Shown here: one piece after another, positions 42,992 to 51,615 of the stretch
Numbering within the stretch: position 1 is the first letter of the stretch
How the letters are laid out: the number at the start of each line of letters is the position of its first letter
Source: Microbispora bryophytorum
Lineage (GTDB): Bacteria; Actinomycetota; Actinomycetes; Streptosporangiales; Streptosporangiaceae
Direction of reading: 5' to 3'
Assembly: GCF_006874465.1 (NCBI RefSeq)
Contig: NZ_VIRL01000031.1
Coordinates: forward strand, 1-59,222
DNA: 59,222 bases
Translations under genes and position numbers: made by a program
The notes under the pieces: generated by a model
What the model saw: only the letters and a program-made list of their open reading frames with translations
What the model was told of the DNA's origin: nothing
Databases searched by the model: none

Positions 42992-43696
42992 TCAGCTCAG
43001 TGTCGCGGTGGCCAGCTTGGCGCCGAAGCCGAGGAAGAGCGCGCCGACCCCCGAGGTGAGCCCAGCGGCCAGCCTGCGACGACGCCGGAAATGGCCCGCG
43101 AGGAACGTGCCGCCGAAGATGAGCGTGCTCAGGTAGGTCACGCTGAAGACCTGCACGATCAGCGCCAGGATCAGGAACGACAGCGCCGGCGCGCCGTACG
43201 ACGGGTCCACGAACTGCACGAAGAACGCCACGAAGAACAAGATGGCCTTGGGGTTGAGCAGGCTGATCGTGAACGCCTTACGGATCGGGCTGCCCACCGG
43301 CGCCGGGACGGCCTCCTGAGCCGCCTCCACGACCTGGGCCGCCTCCGTGATCTGTGCCGCCTCCACGACCTGCGGCGCCCCGCTCCGGGAGGCCCGCAGG
43401 GAGCGCCAGGCGTCGCGGAGCATGCCGAAGCCGATCCACGCCAGATAGATCGCGCCTGAGTACTTCACGATCGAGAACAGGACGGGTGTGGACTTCAGCA
43501 GCGAGGCGACCCCCGCGGCCGACAGGAACATGAGGACCGAGTCGCCGGCGAAGACCCCGGCCGCCGCCCGATAGCCCTGCCGCACACCGCGCTGGGCGGC
43601 GGTGGACAGCACGAACAGCGAGTTCGGCCCGGGCAGCAGGATGATCAGGAACGATCCTGCGATGTAGGTCCAGATATTGGTGATCCCGAAGAACAT
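42992..43696 (-). CDS. LysE-family amino-acid exporter (LeuE-like)
   Basis: 234-residue RhtB/LysE transporter with six TM helices. SFLIILLPGPNSLFVLSTAAQRGVRQGYRAAAGVFAGD is the family signature. The cytoplasmic loop between TM3 and TM4 carries an unusual QVVEAAQITEAAQVVEAA repeat from an 18-bp duplication. ATG 43696 follows GGGAG; GTG 43711 is an alternative. Exports amino acids or related compounds; specificity unknown. Confidence 0.88.
   Translation of the reverse strand: MFFGITNIWTYIAGSFLIILLPGPNSLFVLSTAAQRGVRQGYRAAAGVFAGDSVLMFLSAAGVASLLKSTPVLFSIVKYSGAIYLAWIGFGMLRDAWRSLRASRSGAPQVVEAAQITEAAQVVEAAQEAVPAPVGSPIRKAFTISLLNPKAILFFVAFFVQFVDPSYGAPALSFLILALIVQVFSVTYLSTLIFGGTFLAGHFRRRRRLAAGLTSGVGALFLGFGAKLATATLS
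43320..43373. repeat. 18-bp coding repeat in LysE-family gene
   Basis: Three 18-bp units (43320-43337, 43338-43355, 43356-43373), each starting GCCGCCTCC, encode the EAAQVV/EAAQIT loop repeat on the minus strand. Confidence 0.92.
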
Positions 43697-43764
43697 GCCC
43701 GCTCCCGTCACGAAACTGCATGTCCTGTTATAGCCCTATCCACGCGTCGGTCACAGCCGGTAGA

Positions 43765-43799
43765 TTCCTATTGACTTGGTAGGGAACTCGGGAGAATTC
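43765..43799 (+). promoter_or_regulatory. Promoter with inverted repeat before the methanethiol-oxidase gene
   Basis: TTCCTA (43765-43770) and TAGGGAA (43780-43786) form an imperfect dyad that covers a TTGACT -35 at 43771-43776. GAATTC at 43794 would be a poor -10, 17 bp downstream. A repressor bound to the dyad would block the promoter. The regulator is unknown. Confidence 0.5.
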
Positions 43800-43807
43800 T
43801 GGGATGC

Positions 43808-45211
43808 ATGACGCTGTGGAAGCCTGACCCCACCTTCTACCCCTCGCCCAGGGACGCCGCCGAGGCGCCGCCGGAGAAACTGGCCTACGTGGCCGCCTTC
43901 GACCGGTCGGCCCAGCGGCCCGACGCGCTCGCCGTGCTCGACACCGACCCCGGCTCCCCGTCGTACGGGACCGTGGTCGGCTGGACCGACCTGCCGTACA
44001 CGGGCGACGAGCTGCACCACTTCGGCTGGAACGCCTGCAGCAGTGCGCTGTGCCCGTACGCGCCGCACCCGCACGTCGAGCGGCGTTACCTGATCGTCCC
44101 CGGCCTGCGGTCGTCGCGGATCTATGTCTACGACACCAAGGACCGGGTCAGCCCGCAGCTCGTGAAGATCGTCGAGGCCGAGGAGCTGGGCAAGCGGGCC
44201 GGCTACTCCCGCCCGCACACCGTGCACTGCGGCCCGGAGGGCCTGTACGTCAGCGCGCTCGGCGGCTACGGCGACGACGGCCCCGGCGGCATCGCGATCC
44301 TCGACCACAACTCGTTCGACGTGCTCGGCCGGTGGGAGGTGGACCGCGGCCCGCAGTATCTGGCGTACGACTTCTGGTGGCACATCAACCACGACGTGAT
44401 GGTCACCTCCGAGTGGGGCACGCCCTCCATGATCGAGGACGGCGTTGTCGGCGAGCTGCTGCTCGGCCGTAAATACGGCCACAAGCTGCACTTCTGGGAC
44501 CTGCGCAAGCGCCGGCACGTCCAGGAGGTGGACCTCGGCGACCAACACCAGATGACACTGGAGCTGCGCCCCGCCCACGATCCGACCAAGACGTACGGAT
44601 TCGCCGGGGTCGTGGTCAGCGTCGAGGACCTGTCGGCCTCCGTATGGCTGTGGCACAGAGATGTCAGGCACGGGGACGGCTCCCGCTGGGCGGCGCAGAA
44701 GGTGATCACCATCCCGGCCGAGCCCGCCTCGCCCGACGACCTGCCCGACGTGCTCAAGCCGTTCGGCGCGGTGCCGCCGCTGGTGACCGACATCGACCTG
44801 TCGGTGGACGACCAGCGCCTGTACGTGTCGTGCTGGGGCACCGGCGAGCTCAAGCAGTATGACGTGTCCGACCCGTTCAAGCCGGTCGAGATCGGCTCGG
44901 TCCGCCTCGGCGGCATCGTGCGGCGGGACGCGCACCCGGCCGCGCCGGACGAGCGGCTCGCGGGCGGGCCGCAGATGGTCGAGGTGAGCCGCGACGGCCG
45001 CCGGGTCTACGTCACCAACTCCCTGTACGGCGCCTGGGACGACCAGTTCTACCCCGACGGCGTGGGCGCCTGGATGGCGAAGATCGACGCCGAGCCGTTC
45101 ACACTGGACGAGCGGTTCTTCCCGCACGGCGACGACTTCCGCGGCCTCCGCGTGCACCAGACCCGGCTACAGGGCGGCGACGCGTCCTCCGACTCCTACT
45201 GCTATCCGTGA
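43808..45211 (+). CDS. SBP56-type methanethiol oxidase
   Basis: 467-residue seven-blade propeller protein of the selenium-binding protein 56 family. Bacterial members are copper enzymes oxidising methanethiol to formaldehyde, hydrogen sulfide and hydrogen peroxide. Signatures are FGWNACSSALCP, RSSRIYVYDTK, SRPHTVHCGPEGLYVSALGG, WHINHDVMVTSEWGTP, VDLGDQHQMTLELRPAHDP, LVTDIDLSVDDQRLYVSCWGTGELKQYD and FFPHGDDFRGLRVHQTRLQGGDASSDSYCYP. No signal peptide is seen, so the protein appears cytoplasmic. The ATG is close to the promoter; the stop overlaps the next gene. Confidence 0.9.
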   Translation: MTLWKPDPTFYPSPRDAAEAPPEKLAYVAAFDRSAQRPDALAVLDTDPGSPSYGTVVGWTDLPYTGDELHHFGWNACSSALCPYAPHPHVERRYLIVPGLRSSRIYVYDTKDRVSPQLVKIVEAEELGKRAGYSRPHTVHCGPEGLYVSALGGYGDDGPGGIAILDHNSFDVLGRWEVDRGPQYLAYDFWWHINHDVMVTSEWGTPSMIEDGVVGELLLGRKYGHKLHFWDLRKRRHVQEVDLGDQHQMTLELRPAHDPTKTYGFAGVVVSVEDLSASVWLWHRDVRHGDGSRWAAQKVITIPAEPASPDDLPDVLKPFGAVPPLVTDIDLSVDDQRLYVSCWGTGELKQYDVSDPFKPVEIGSVRLGGIVRRDAHPAAPDERLAGGPQMVEVSRDGRRVYVTNSLYGAWDDQFYPDGVGAWMAKIDAEPFTLDERFFPHGDDFRGLRVHQTRLQGGDASSDSYCYP

Positions 45212-45807
45212 CGCTGACCGCGGTCATCCTGCTCGGCGCCTTCCACGGGATCAACCCCGCGATGGGCTGGCTGTTCGCCGTCGCCCGTGGGTTGCAGGAG
45301 CGCAGCCGCGACCTGCTGCTGCAGTCGCTGCCGGTCATCGCGCTGGGCCACCTCGCGTCGGTGGCCCTGGTGGTGCTCGCCGTGTCGGCGACCGGGTCGA
45401 TCGTGACGGCCACGGCCCTCTCGATCGGGGCGGGCGTCGTGCTCGTGGGGTTCGGCCTGTGGCATCTGCTCGCCCGGCGGCACTTCCGCTGGGTCGGCAT
45501 GCGGCTGTCGCTGCCGCAACTGGCCGCCTGGTCGTTCCTGATGTCGTCGGTGCACGGCGCGGGCCTGATGCTGCTGCCCGTGCTGACCCGCATACCGGCG
45601 AGTCACCATGGGCACGTCCTGTCGGGCGGGATGCTCGTCGCCGGCGTGCACACGCTCGCGATGTTCCTCACGGCGACCGTCGTCGCCGTCGTGGTGTACG
45701 AGTTCCTCGGCGTGGCCGTCCTGCGGCGGGCCTGGTTCAACCTCGACAGGATGTGGGCGTTCGCCCTGGTGGGGGCGGGCGTCGTCACCCTCGTGGGCGC
45801 CATCTGA
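45208..45807 (+). CDS. Membrane protein coupled to the methanethiol-oxidase gene
   Basis: 199-residue polytopic membrane protein, about six TM helices. The first contains GAFHGINPAMGWLFAVARG. Conserved-looking His residues also occur in MSSVHGAGLMLLPVL and SGGMLVAGVHTLAMFL, within or at the ends of helices. The HGxNP turn is reminiscent of metal-ion exporters such as NicO/RcnA-like proteins, so a role in copper handling or export of a sulfur product is plausible but unproven. GTG 45208 overlaps the oxidase stop (GTGA), a strong functional-linkage signal. Confidence 0.72.
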   Translation: MTLTAVILLGAFHGINPAMGWLFAVARGLQERSRDLLLQSLPVIALGHLASVALVVLAVSATGSIVTATALSIGAGVVLVGFGLWHLLARRHFRWVGMRLSLPQLAAWSFLMSSVHGAGLMLLPVLTRIPASHHGHVLSGGMLVAGVHTLAMFLTATVVAVVVYEFLGVAVLRRAWFNLDRMWAFALVGAGVVTLVGAI

Positions 45808-45868
45808 AGGTGACCGGGGGACAGGCCGGTGACGGCGGGGTCCCGGGTGCCTGGCAGCATTGACCGGC

Positions 45869-48800
45869 GTGCGGGTTCGTCTCCTCGGCGCGCTCGAGGT
45901 TCTCGACGACGACGGGGCTCCGGTCGCCGTCGCGGGCACGCGCGTGCGCGCGTTGCTCGCCCTGCTGGCCCTGCGGCCCGGCCGTCTCGTCCCCGCCGAC
46001 CGGCTCGTGGACGCGCTGTGGGAGGACGACCCGCCGGCCAATGCCGCGAACGCGCTGCAGACGCTGGTGAAACGCCTGCGCGCGGCGCTCGGGCGGCCCG
46101 GCGCGGTGGTCTGGCGCGACGGCGGTTACGTGCTCGACGTCGAGCCGGGGCAGGTCGACGCCCACGTGTTCACCGCGCTGACCCTGTCGTACGCGACGGG
46201 CGCGCTGCCGGACCGGATGGCGGACGGCGAGGTTCCCGGCGCGGAGCTGGACGACGCGTGCGCGGAGCTGGACGAGGCGCTGGCGCTGTGGCGCGGGCCC
46301 GCCCTGGCCGACCTGCGCGCGGTGGCCTACCTGGCGGCCGCGGCAGCGCGGCTGGAGGAGCGGCGGCTGGCCGTGGTCGAGGCCCGCGCCGCCGCCTACC
46401 TCGCGCTCGGGCGTGAGGTGGACCTGTCGGCCGAGGTGGCCGCCCATCCGCTGCGCGAGCGGCTGTCCGCCCTGGCGATGCGCTCGTTCGCCCGCTCGGG
46501 CAGGCAGGCGGCGGCGCTGGCCCTGTACGAGCGGGTCCGCAGGGCGCTCGCGGACGAACTCGGCGTCGATCCGGGCCCGGAGCTGCGGGCCGCCCATCTC
46601 GACGTGCTGCGCGGACGGGAGACCACGCCGGCGTATGAGCGGCCGGCCCGCACGCCAGATGCCCCAGGCACTTCCGGCACGGGCACTTCCGGCACCCCCG
46701 GTGGCAGCGTCGACGGCGCGGGCCGGCGTGCGGGCAGGGTGTGGGCGCCGCCGACGACGTTCGTGGGCCGGGAGGAGGAGGTCACGCACCTCGCGGCCCT
46801 GCTGCGCGAGTCCCGGCTGGTCACGATCGTCGGGGCGGGAGGGGCGGGCAAGACGCGCCTTGCGGTCGAGACCGCCCTGCGCGCCTCCGGCGACGCCGCC
46901 GCCGCGAATCGGGTCGCCGGAGAAAGCGCCGCCCGAGACAGCGCCGCCCGCGAAAGCGCCACCGGGGAAGGCGCCGCCGGGGAGGACGGCGACGATGCGG
47001 GCGGGTCCCGCAGCTACGGCGAGAGCGGGCACGGCGAAGGCGCGTGGCTCGCCGAGCTGGCCCCCCTGACGGACCCCGCGGACGTCGTGCGGTCCGTGCT
47101 CGACGCGCTCGGCGCCGACGCCGAGCCGCGGGTGGGCGGGGACTGGCGGCGCGACCCGCCGGACCCGGCCGAGCTCCTGGTCGCCTCCCTCGCCGGGCGC
47201 GAGGTGCTGCTCATCCTCGACAACTGCGAGCACGTCATCGACGCCGCGGCCGGTCTGGCCGAGCTGGTGCTGCGCCGCTGCCCGGGGGTGCGTGTGCTGG
47301 CGACCAGCCGCGAGCCGCTCGGCGTGCCGGGGGAGATGCTCGCCCCGATCCCGCCGCTCGGCCTGCCTCCGGAGGGCGTCACCAGCGTCACCCCCCGCGA
47401 GGCGGGCGAGTATCCCGCCGTACGCCTCCTGGTGGACCGCGCCCGCGCGGTGAGCCCCGGCTTCGCCCTGGACGACCACACGACCCCGCACGTCGTCACG
47501 ATCTGCCGCCGCCTCGACGGGATGCCGCTGGCCATCGAGCTCGCCGCGGCGCGGATCAGGGCGCTCGGCCCCGAGAGGCTCGCGGCCCGCCTCGATGACC
47601 GGTTCCGCCTGCTGACCGGCGGGAGCCGTACGGCACTGCCGCGGCACCGGACGCTGAGCGCGGTGGTCGAGTGGAGCTGGGACCTGCTCACGCCCGAGGA
47701 GAGGACGCTGGCGGAGCGGCTCGCGGTGTTCGCCGGCGGCGCCACGCTGGACGACGCGGAGCCGGTTTGCGGGGGCGACGGCCTCGACGTGGTGGCGGTG
47801 CTGCCGTCCCTGGTCGACAAGTCCCTGCTGGAGACGCCGGGCGACGGCCGGTTCCGGATGCTGGAGACGCTCCGCGCGTACGCGCTGCGGCGGCTGACGG
47901 ACAGCGGTGAGCTCGACCGCTACCGGCGGCGGCATGCGGCGCACTTCCTGCGGCTCGCCGAGGAGGCCGAGCCGCGCCTGCGCGGAGCCGGCCAGTTGGA
48001 GTGGATGGCCAGGCTGACCGCCGAGCAGGACAACCTGAACGCCGCCCTGCGCTGGGCCGTCGATTTCCGGGAGGCGGAGACCGCGCTGCGCCTGTGCGGC
48101 ACGCTGAGCTGGTATTGGTGGCTGCGCGGACATCGCGGACAGGCGGCCGCCTGGGCCGGACAGGTCCTCGAACTCGTCCCCGAGGGCCCGCCGGCCGGGC
48201 TGGTGCGCGCCTACGCCGGGTGCCGGTTCGCGGTCACGGTCACCCGGCTCGGCGCGATCTGGACGGAGCCCGCCTGGGTCGAGGAGATCCGCCGGGAGCT
48301 CGGCGACCTCATCGACGAGGCCCTCCGCGAGGGCCCGGTGCATCCGATGCTGCCGATCCTGCGGGCGGTCGTGACGGCGATGGCCGGACGCAGGGAGGAG
48401 GCGGCCGCGATGCTCGACGCCTATGCCGGCTCCGGCGATCCCTGGCTGGCCGGCTCGGCGCTGATGATCAGGGGCGGGTCCCTCGGCATGCCGGGCGGCA
48501 GTGAACAGGACGTCGCGGAGGCGGTGCGCAGGTTCCGGACGCTGGGAGAGCGCTGGGGGCTGAGCGAGGCCCTGCTCACCTTGGCCACACTCCGCGCCCG
48601 CCGGGGCGCGCCGACGGCGGACCTGATCGACGAGATCGCCGGGCTGACCGCCGGATGGGCCAGCCCGGACGACACGATCTCCACGCTGACCCGCCTGGCC
48701 GAGCTGCGCCTTCTGGCGGGCGACGCCGAGGGCGCGGCGGCGGACGTGGCGGCCGCCCGTTCCCACGTGTCCTCCCGCGTCTCGCCGTACGCGCTCGTGC

Positions 48801-49279
48801 AGGTGAGCATGGGCGAGGCGAAGGTGGCGCGGAGCCGGGGCGATCTCGACGCCGCGGTGGCGGCGTACGAGGAGGTCCTGGCCGTGCTGGAGGCCCACCC
48901 CGCCGTCCCGCAGCAACTCGCGTCGGCCTACGCGGAGTACGGCAGGACTCTGCTGGCCAGGGGCGACCTCGACGGCGCGCTCGCGCGGCACCACGAGGCG
49001 CTGTGCGCCCTCGGCACCGCCCCCGACCCGCCGGTCCTCGCGACGGTGTTGGCCGGGCTGGCCATGATCGCCCTGACAGGGGGCGACGCGACGCGCTCCG
49101 CGACGCTCTTCGGCGCGGCCGACGCCGCGCACCAGGGCTGGCGGGCGGACGCTGAGGCCGCCGAGGCGGTCACGACGGCGCGTGAGGCGGCGGGCCTGGA
49201 CTTCGACGCCGCCTACGAGCGAGGCCGCGCGTCGCCGCGCGAGGACCTCGGTCTGCCCGCCACCGGCAGCAGCAGGTAG
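45869..49279 (+). CDS. SARP/AfsR-type regulator with NTPase and TPR-like domains
   Basis: About 1136 residues. The N-terminal OmpR-type winged helix (VRLLGALEVLDDDGAPVAVAGTRVRALLALL to residue ~90) and BTAD domain (about 95-240) form the SARP DNA-binding unit. An NTPase domain follows with P-loop GAGGAGKTRLAVE (322-330) and LLILDNCEHV (Asp451); CPGVRVLATSREPLGVPGE and LDGMPLAIELAAARIRALG are typical STAND pieces. About 45 extra Ala/Glu/Ser-rich residues lie between P-loop and Walker B. The rest is helical, TPR-like. GTG 45869 preferred; TTG 45860 possible. No secondary-metabolite cluster is adjacent; the DrrAB exporter follows convergently. Confidence 0.9.
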   Translation: MRVRLLGALEVLDDDGAPVAVAGTRVRALLALLALRPGRLVPADRLVDALWEDDPPANAANALQTLVKRLRAALGRPGAVVWRDGGYVLDVEPGQVDAHVFTALTLSYATGALPDRMADGEVPGAELDDACAELDEALALWRGPALADLRAVAYLAAAAARLEERRLAVVEARAAAYLALGREVDLSAEVAAHPLRERLSALAMRSFARSGRQAAALALYERVRRALADELGVDPGPELRAAHLDVLRGRETTPAYERPARTPDAPGTSGTGTSGTPGGSVDGAGRRAGRVWAPPTTFVGREEEVTHLAALLRESRLVTIVGAGGAGKTRLAVETALRASGDAAAANRVAGESAARDSAARESATGEGAAGEDGDDAGGSRSYGESGHGEGAWLAELAPLTDPADVVRSVLDALGADAEPRVGGDWRRDPPDPAELLVASLAGREVLLILDNCEHVIDAAAGLAELVLRRCPGVRVLATSREPLGVPGEMLAPIPPLGLPPEGVTSVTPREAGEYPAVRLLVDRARAVSPGFALDDHTTPHVVTICRRLDGMPLAIELAAARIRALGPERLAARLDDRFRLLTGGSRTALPRHRTLSAVVEWSWDLLTPEERTLAERLAVFAGGATLDDAEPVCGGDGLDVVAVLPSLVDKSLLETPGDGRFRMLETLRAYALRRLTDSGELDRYRRRHAAHFLRLAEEAEPRLRGAGQLEWMARLTAEQDNLNAALRWAVDFREAETALRLCGTLSWYWWLRGHRGQAAAWAGQVLELVPEGPPAGLVRAYAGCRFAVTVTRLGAIWTEPAWVEEIRRELGDLIDEALREGPVHPMLPILRAVVTAMAGRREEAAAMLDAYAGSGDPWLAGSALMIRGGSLGMPGGSEQDVAEAVRRFRTLGERWGLSEALLTLATLRARRGAPTADLIDEIAGLTAGWASPDDTISTLTRLAELRLLAGDAEGAAADVAAARSHVSSRVSPYALVQVSMGEAKVARSRGDLDAAVAAYEEVLAVLEAHPAVPQQLASAYAEYGRTLLARGDLDGALARHHEALCALGTAPDPPVLATVLAGLAMIALTGGDATRSATLFGAADAAHQGWRADAEAAEAVTTAREAAGLDFDAAYERGRASPREDLGLPATGSSR

Positions 49280-49476
49280 GACGGCGCGCCGATCGTGATC
49301 CGCGCGCTGCCGGAGTGCCGGGCGTACTTGGGGAAGCTCGACCCCGCCACCTCCACCCGCCCCCGGTGCCCCCGCCCAAGCTTCCGCGTCCCGCCGTCTC
49401 GACGGCCCGGCAGGAGCCCGTCCGGGAGCTCACCGGCTCGTTCGGGCGGGAGACAGGAAGCGGTTCACCGGGGCGT

Positions 49477-50262
49477 TCACCGGATCCTCCGGGTGTAGGC
49501 GCGCACGGCGAGCGGGACGAAACACGCGGTGACGGCGGCGGCCCACGCCAGCGTGACCCAGACGTGCGGTCCCACGGGAGCGCCGGTGAGCAGCGCGCGG
49601 ACGGCGTCGGCCAGATGCGAGACCGGATTGACCGACGACCACCAGCGCAGCACGCCCGGGAGGTTGGCCGGGGGGATGAACGCGCTGCTGCCGAACGTCA
49701 GCGGCAGCAGGACGGCGGTCGCCACGCCCTGCATCGAGGCGACGGACTTGGCCTTCAGCCCCAGCCATGCCGACACCCAGCTCAGCGCCAGCGTGAACAG
49801 CAGCAGGAGGGCCAGGCCGGCCAGCGTGCCCAGGGGCGAGGCCGTGATCCGGAACCCGGCCGCGATCCCGGCGAGCAGGGCCACCGCGATGGTGACCGCC
49901 GTCGTCAGCGCGTCCGCGGTCACCCGCCCGACCAGCGGGGCGGAGCGGGCGATCGGCATGCTCCGGAACCGGTCGAACACGCCGTTCACGATGTCCTCGG
50001 CGAGGTTCATGCCCGTGGCGTTCGTCGAGATGAGGGCCACCTGCACGAGCACGCCGGGCAGCAGAAAGCGCGCGGCGTGCTCGGTGTCGCCGGACATGGC
50101 CCCGAACATCAGGACGAAGACCACGACCATGAAGACCGGCTGAAGCAGGAACTGGACGAGCCGGCCGGGCTCGTTCCGCAGCGGCACCAGGCTCCGCCAG
50201 GCGAGGGTCATGCCCTGCGCGAGCGCGCCCCGGTGCCCGGTCGTGGACGGTACGGCGGTCAT
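49477..50262 (-). CDS. ABC-2 permease, DrrB-like
   Basis: 261-residue ABC-2 membrane protein with six TM helices. Typical pieces are LAQGMTLAWRSLVPLRNEPGRLVQFLLQPVFMVVVFVLMFGAM and NGVFDRFRSMPIARSAPLVGRVTAD. It forms an exporter with the ATPase upstream. ATG 50262 has GGGAG seven bases upstream; an earlier in-frame ATG at 50322 overlaps the ATPase stop and cannot be excluded. Confidence 0.88.
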   Translation of the reverse strand: MTAVPSTTGHRGALAQGMTLAWRSLVPLRNEPGRLVQFLLQPVFMVVVFVLMFGAMSGDTEHAARFLLPGVLVQVALISTNATGMNLAEDIVNGVFDRFRSMPIARSAPLVGRVTADALTTAVTIAVALLAGIAAGFRITASPLGTLAGLALLLLFTLALSWVSAWLGLKAKSVASMQGVATAVLLPLTFGSSAFIPPANLPGVLRWWSSVNPVSHLADAVRALLTGAPVGPHVWVTLAWAAAVTACFVPLAVRAYTRRIR

Positions 50263-50318
50263 CGCGTTCTCCCTACGCTTGTCGTCGGTCGGTCCTACTC
50301 GTGTCGCCGATGCAGCCG

Positions 50319-51260
50319 TCATCGCGTCCTTCCCGAGGTCGTAGTGCCGGTGAGGGCGAGGAACGCCTCGTCGAGCGTGGGCCGGCGCACGGCGTGCTCG
50401 GCGAGGGAGACCCCGGCCTCCTCCAGCCGCCGGAACACGGCCGGGCTCACCGCCGAGTCCAGCAACGGCACGCTGAGCAGCCCGTTCTCGCCGCGGTGCG
50501 GGGTCTGCCCGGTGACCTCGGCGAGGATCAGCTCCGCCTTCTCCGCGTCGTGCTCCGGCCGTATCTCCAGCCGCCGGTCGCCCGCCCTGGCCTTCAGCTC
50601 GCGAGGCGTGCCCCGCGCGGCCACCACGCCGTGGTCGATGAGCACGATCTCGTCGGCGAGTTGGTCGGCCTCCTCCAGGTACTGCGTCGTGAGCAGCACG
50701 GTCGCCCCGCTCGCCACCTGCTCACGCACGATCCGCCACAGGTCCGCCCTGGCGCGCGGGTCGAGCCCGGTCGTCGGCTCGTCCATGAAGACGATCGACG
50801 GCCGGCCGACCAGGCTGACGGCCAGGTCGAGCCGCCGTCGCATGCCGCCCGAGTAGGAGCCCGCCGCCCGGTCCGCGGCGTCCTCCAGCACGAACTCCGC
50901 GAGCAGCGCCGCCGCCCTGCCCCGGGCCTCGGCCCGGCGCATGCCGAGGAGCCGCCCGATCATCACGAGGTTCTGCCGCCCGGTCAGCTTCTCGTCCACC
51001 GACGCGTACTGACCGGTCAGCCCGATCAGCTTCCGCACCTCGGCCGGTGCCTTCACCACGTCGTGCCCGCCGACCGCCGCCCGGCCGCCATCGGGGGAGA
51101 CGAGCGTGGCGAGGATGCGGACCGCGGTGGTCTTGCCCGCGCCGTTCGGGCCGAGCACGCCGAGCACCGAGCCTGGCGGCGCGGCGAGGTCGATCCCGGC
51201 CAGCGCGGCCTTGTCGCCGTATCTCTTCACGAGGCCGTGAGTCTCTATCGCGTACGTCAT
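50319..51260 (-). CDS. ABC exporter ATP-binding protein, DrrA-like
   Basis: 313-residue ATPase of the daunorubicin-resistance type. Walker A GPNGAGKTTAVRILATL, Q-loop ITGQYASVDEKLTGRQNL-like (here LTGQYASVDEKLTGRQNLVMIG), signature YSGGMRRRLDLAVSL, Walker B IVFMDEPTTGLDPRARADLW, and a C-terminal helical domain. ATG 51260 begins the standard MTYAIETHGLVKRYG; longer upstream frames are repeats. It likely exports a hydrophobic compound or lipid. Confidence 0.91.
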   Translation of the reverse strand: MTYAIETHGLVKRYGDKAALAGIDLAAPPGSVLGVLGPNGAGKTTAVRILATLVSPDGGRAAVGGHDVVKAPAEVRKLIGLTGQYASVDEKLTGRQNLVMIGRLLGMRRAEARGRAAALLAEFVLEDAADRAAGSYSGGMRRRLDLAVSLVGRPSIVFMDEPTTGLDPRARADLWRIVREQVASGATVLLTTQYLEEADQLADEIVLIDHGVVAARGTPRELKARAGDRRLEIRPEHDAEKAELILAEVTGQTPHRGENGLLSVPLLDSAVSPAVFRRLEEAGVSLAEHAVRRPTLDEAFLALTGTTTSGRTR

Positions 51261-51615
51261 GCTCCGACGGTCGCCGCCCGCGCTGGCACGAGCCTGGCAC
51301 GGGGCTGGCAGGGCTGGCACCGTACTGACACTGGGTCGGCGCTGGGTCGGCGCTGGGCCGGCAGGGTCGCCGGTAGGGCTTCGGCCGCCTCGCCGAGGGC
51401 AGCCGCGAAGGGTGAAACGTGCAGACAAGTGAGGCATCATGGATCACCGCAGGTGGCGCCACTGGAACGTGCCCGCCTGCGACATGAGCCGCGCATAACC
51501 CGGGCTTAAGACTGCGCTCCTTGTCCGCCCGACGGCGCCGCCACTACGCTCCGGCGACATTCCTCTTCTCTCCTCCGCGTCCGTCGCGGAGGCTCGTCCC
51601 TGTTCGGAGCCCACC
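51261..51615. other. Divergent intergenic gap with 11-bp repeats
   Basis: No gene is seen. CTGGGTCGGCG-type 11-bp units lie at 51331-51341, 51342-51352 and 51353-51363. CTGGCAC units with 10-11 bp spacing lie at about 51282-51320. GCGCATAACCCGG at 51491-51503 is repeated downstream of the next gene. Confidence 0.7.

Noticed and set aside
45785..49132. 1115-codon open frame on the minus strand opposite the SARP regulator
   Set aside because: Long antisense frames are normal in high-GC DNA. The translation is Arg/Gly/Gln-rich with no domain, while the plus strand encodes clear winged-helix, BTAD and NTPase motifs.
45869..51260. Secondary-metabolite cluster driven by the SARP regulator
   Set aside because: No synthase, synthetase or tailoring genes are nearby; the DrrAB exporter alone does not support a cluster.
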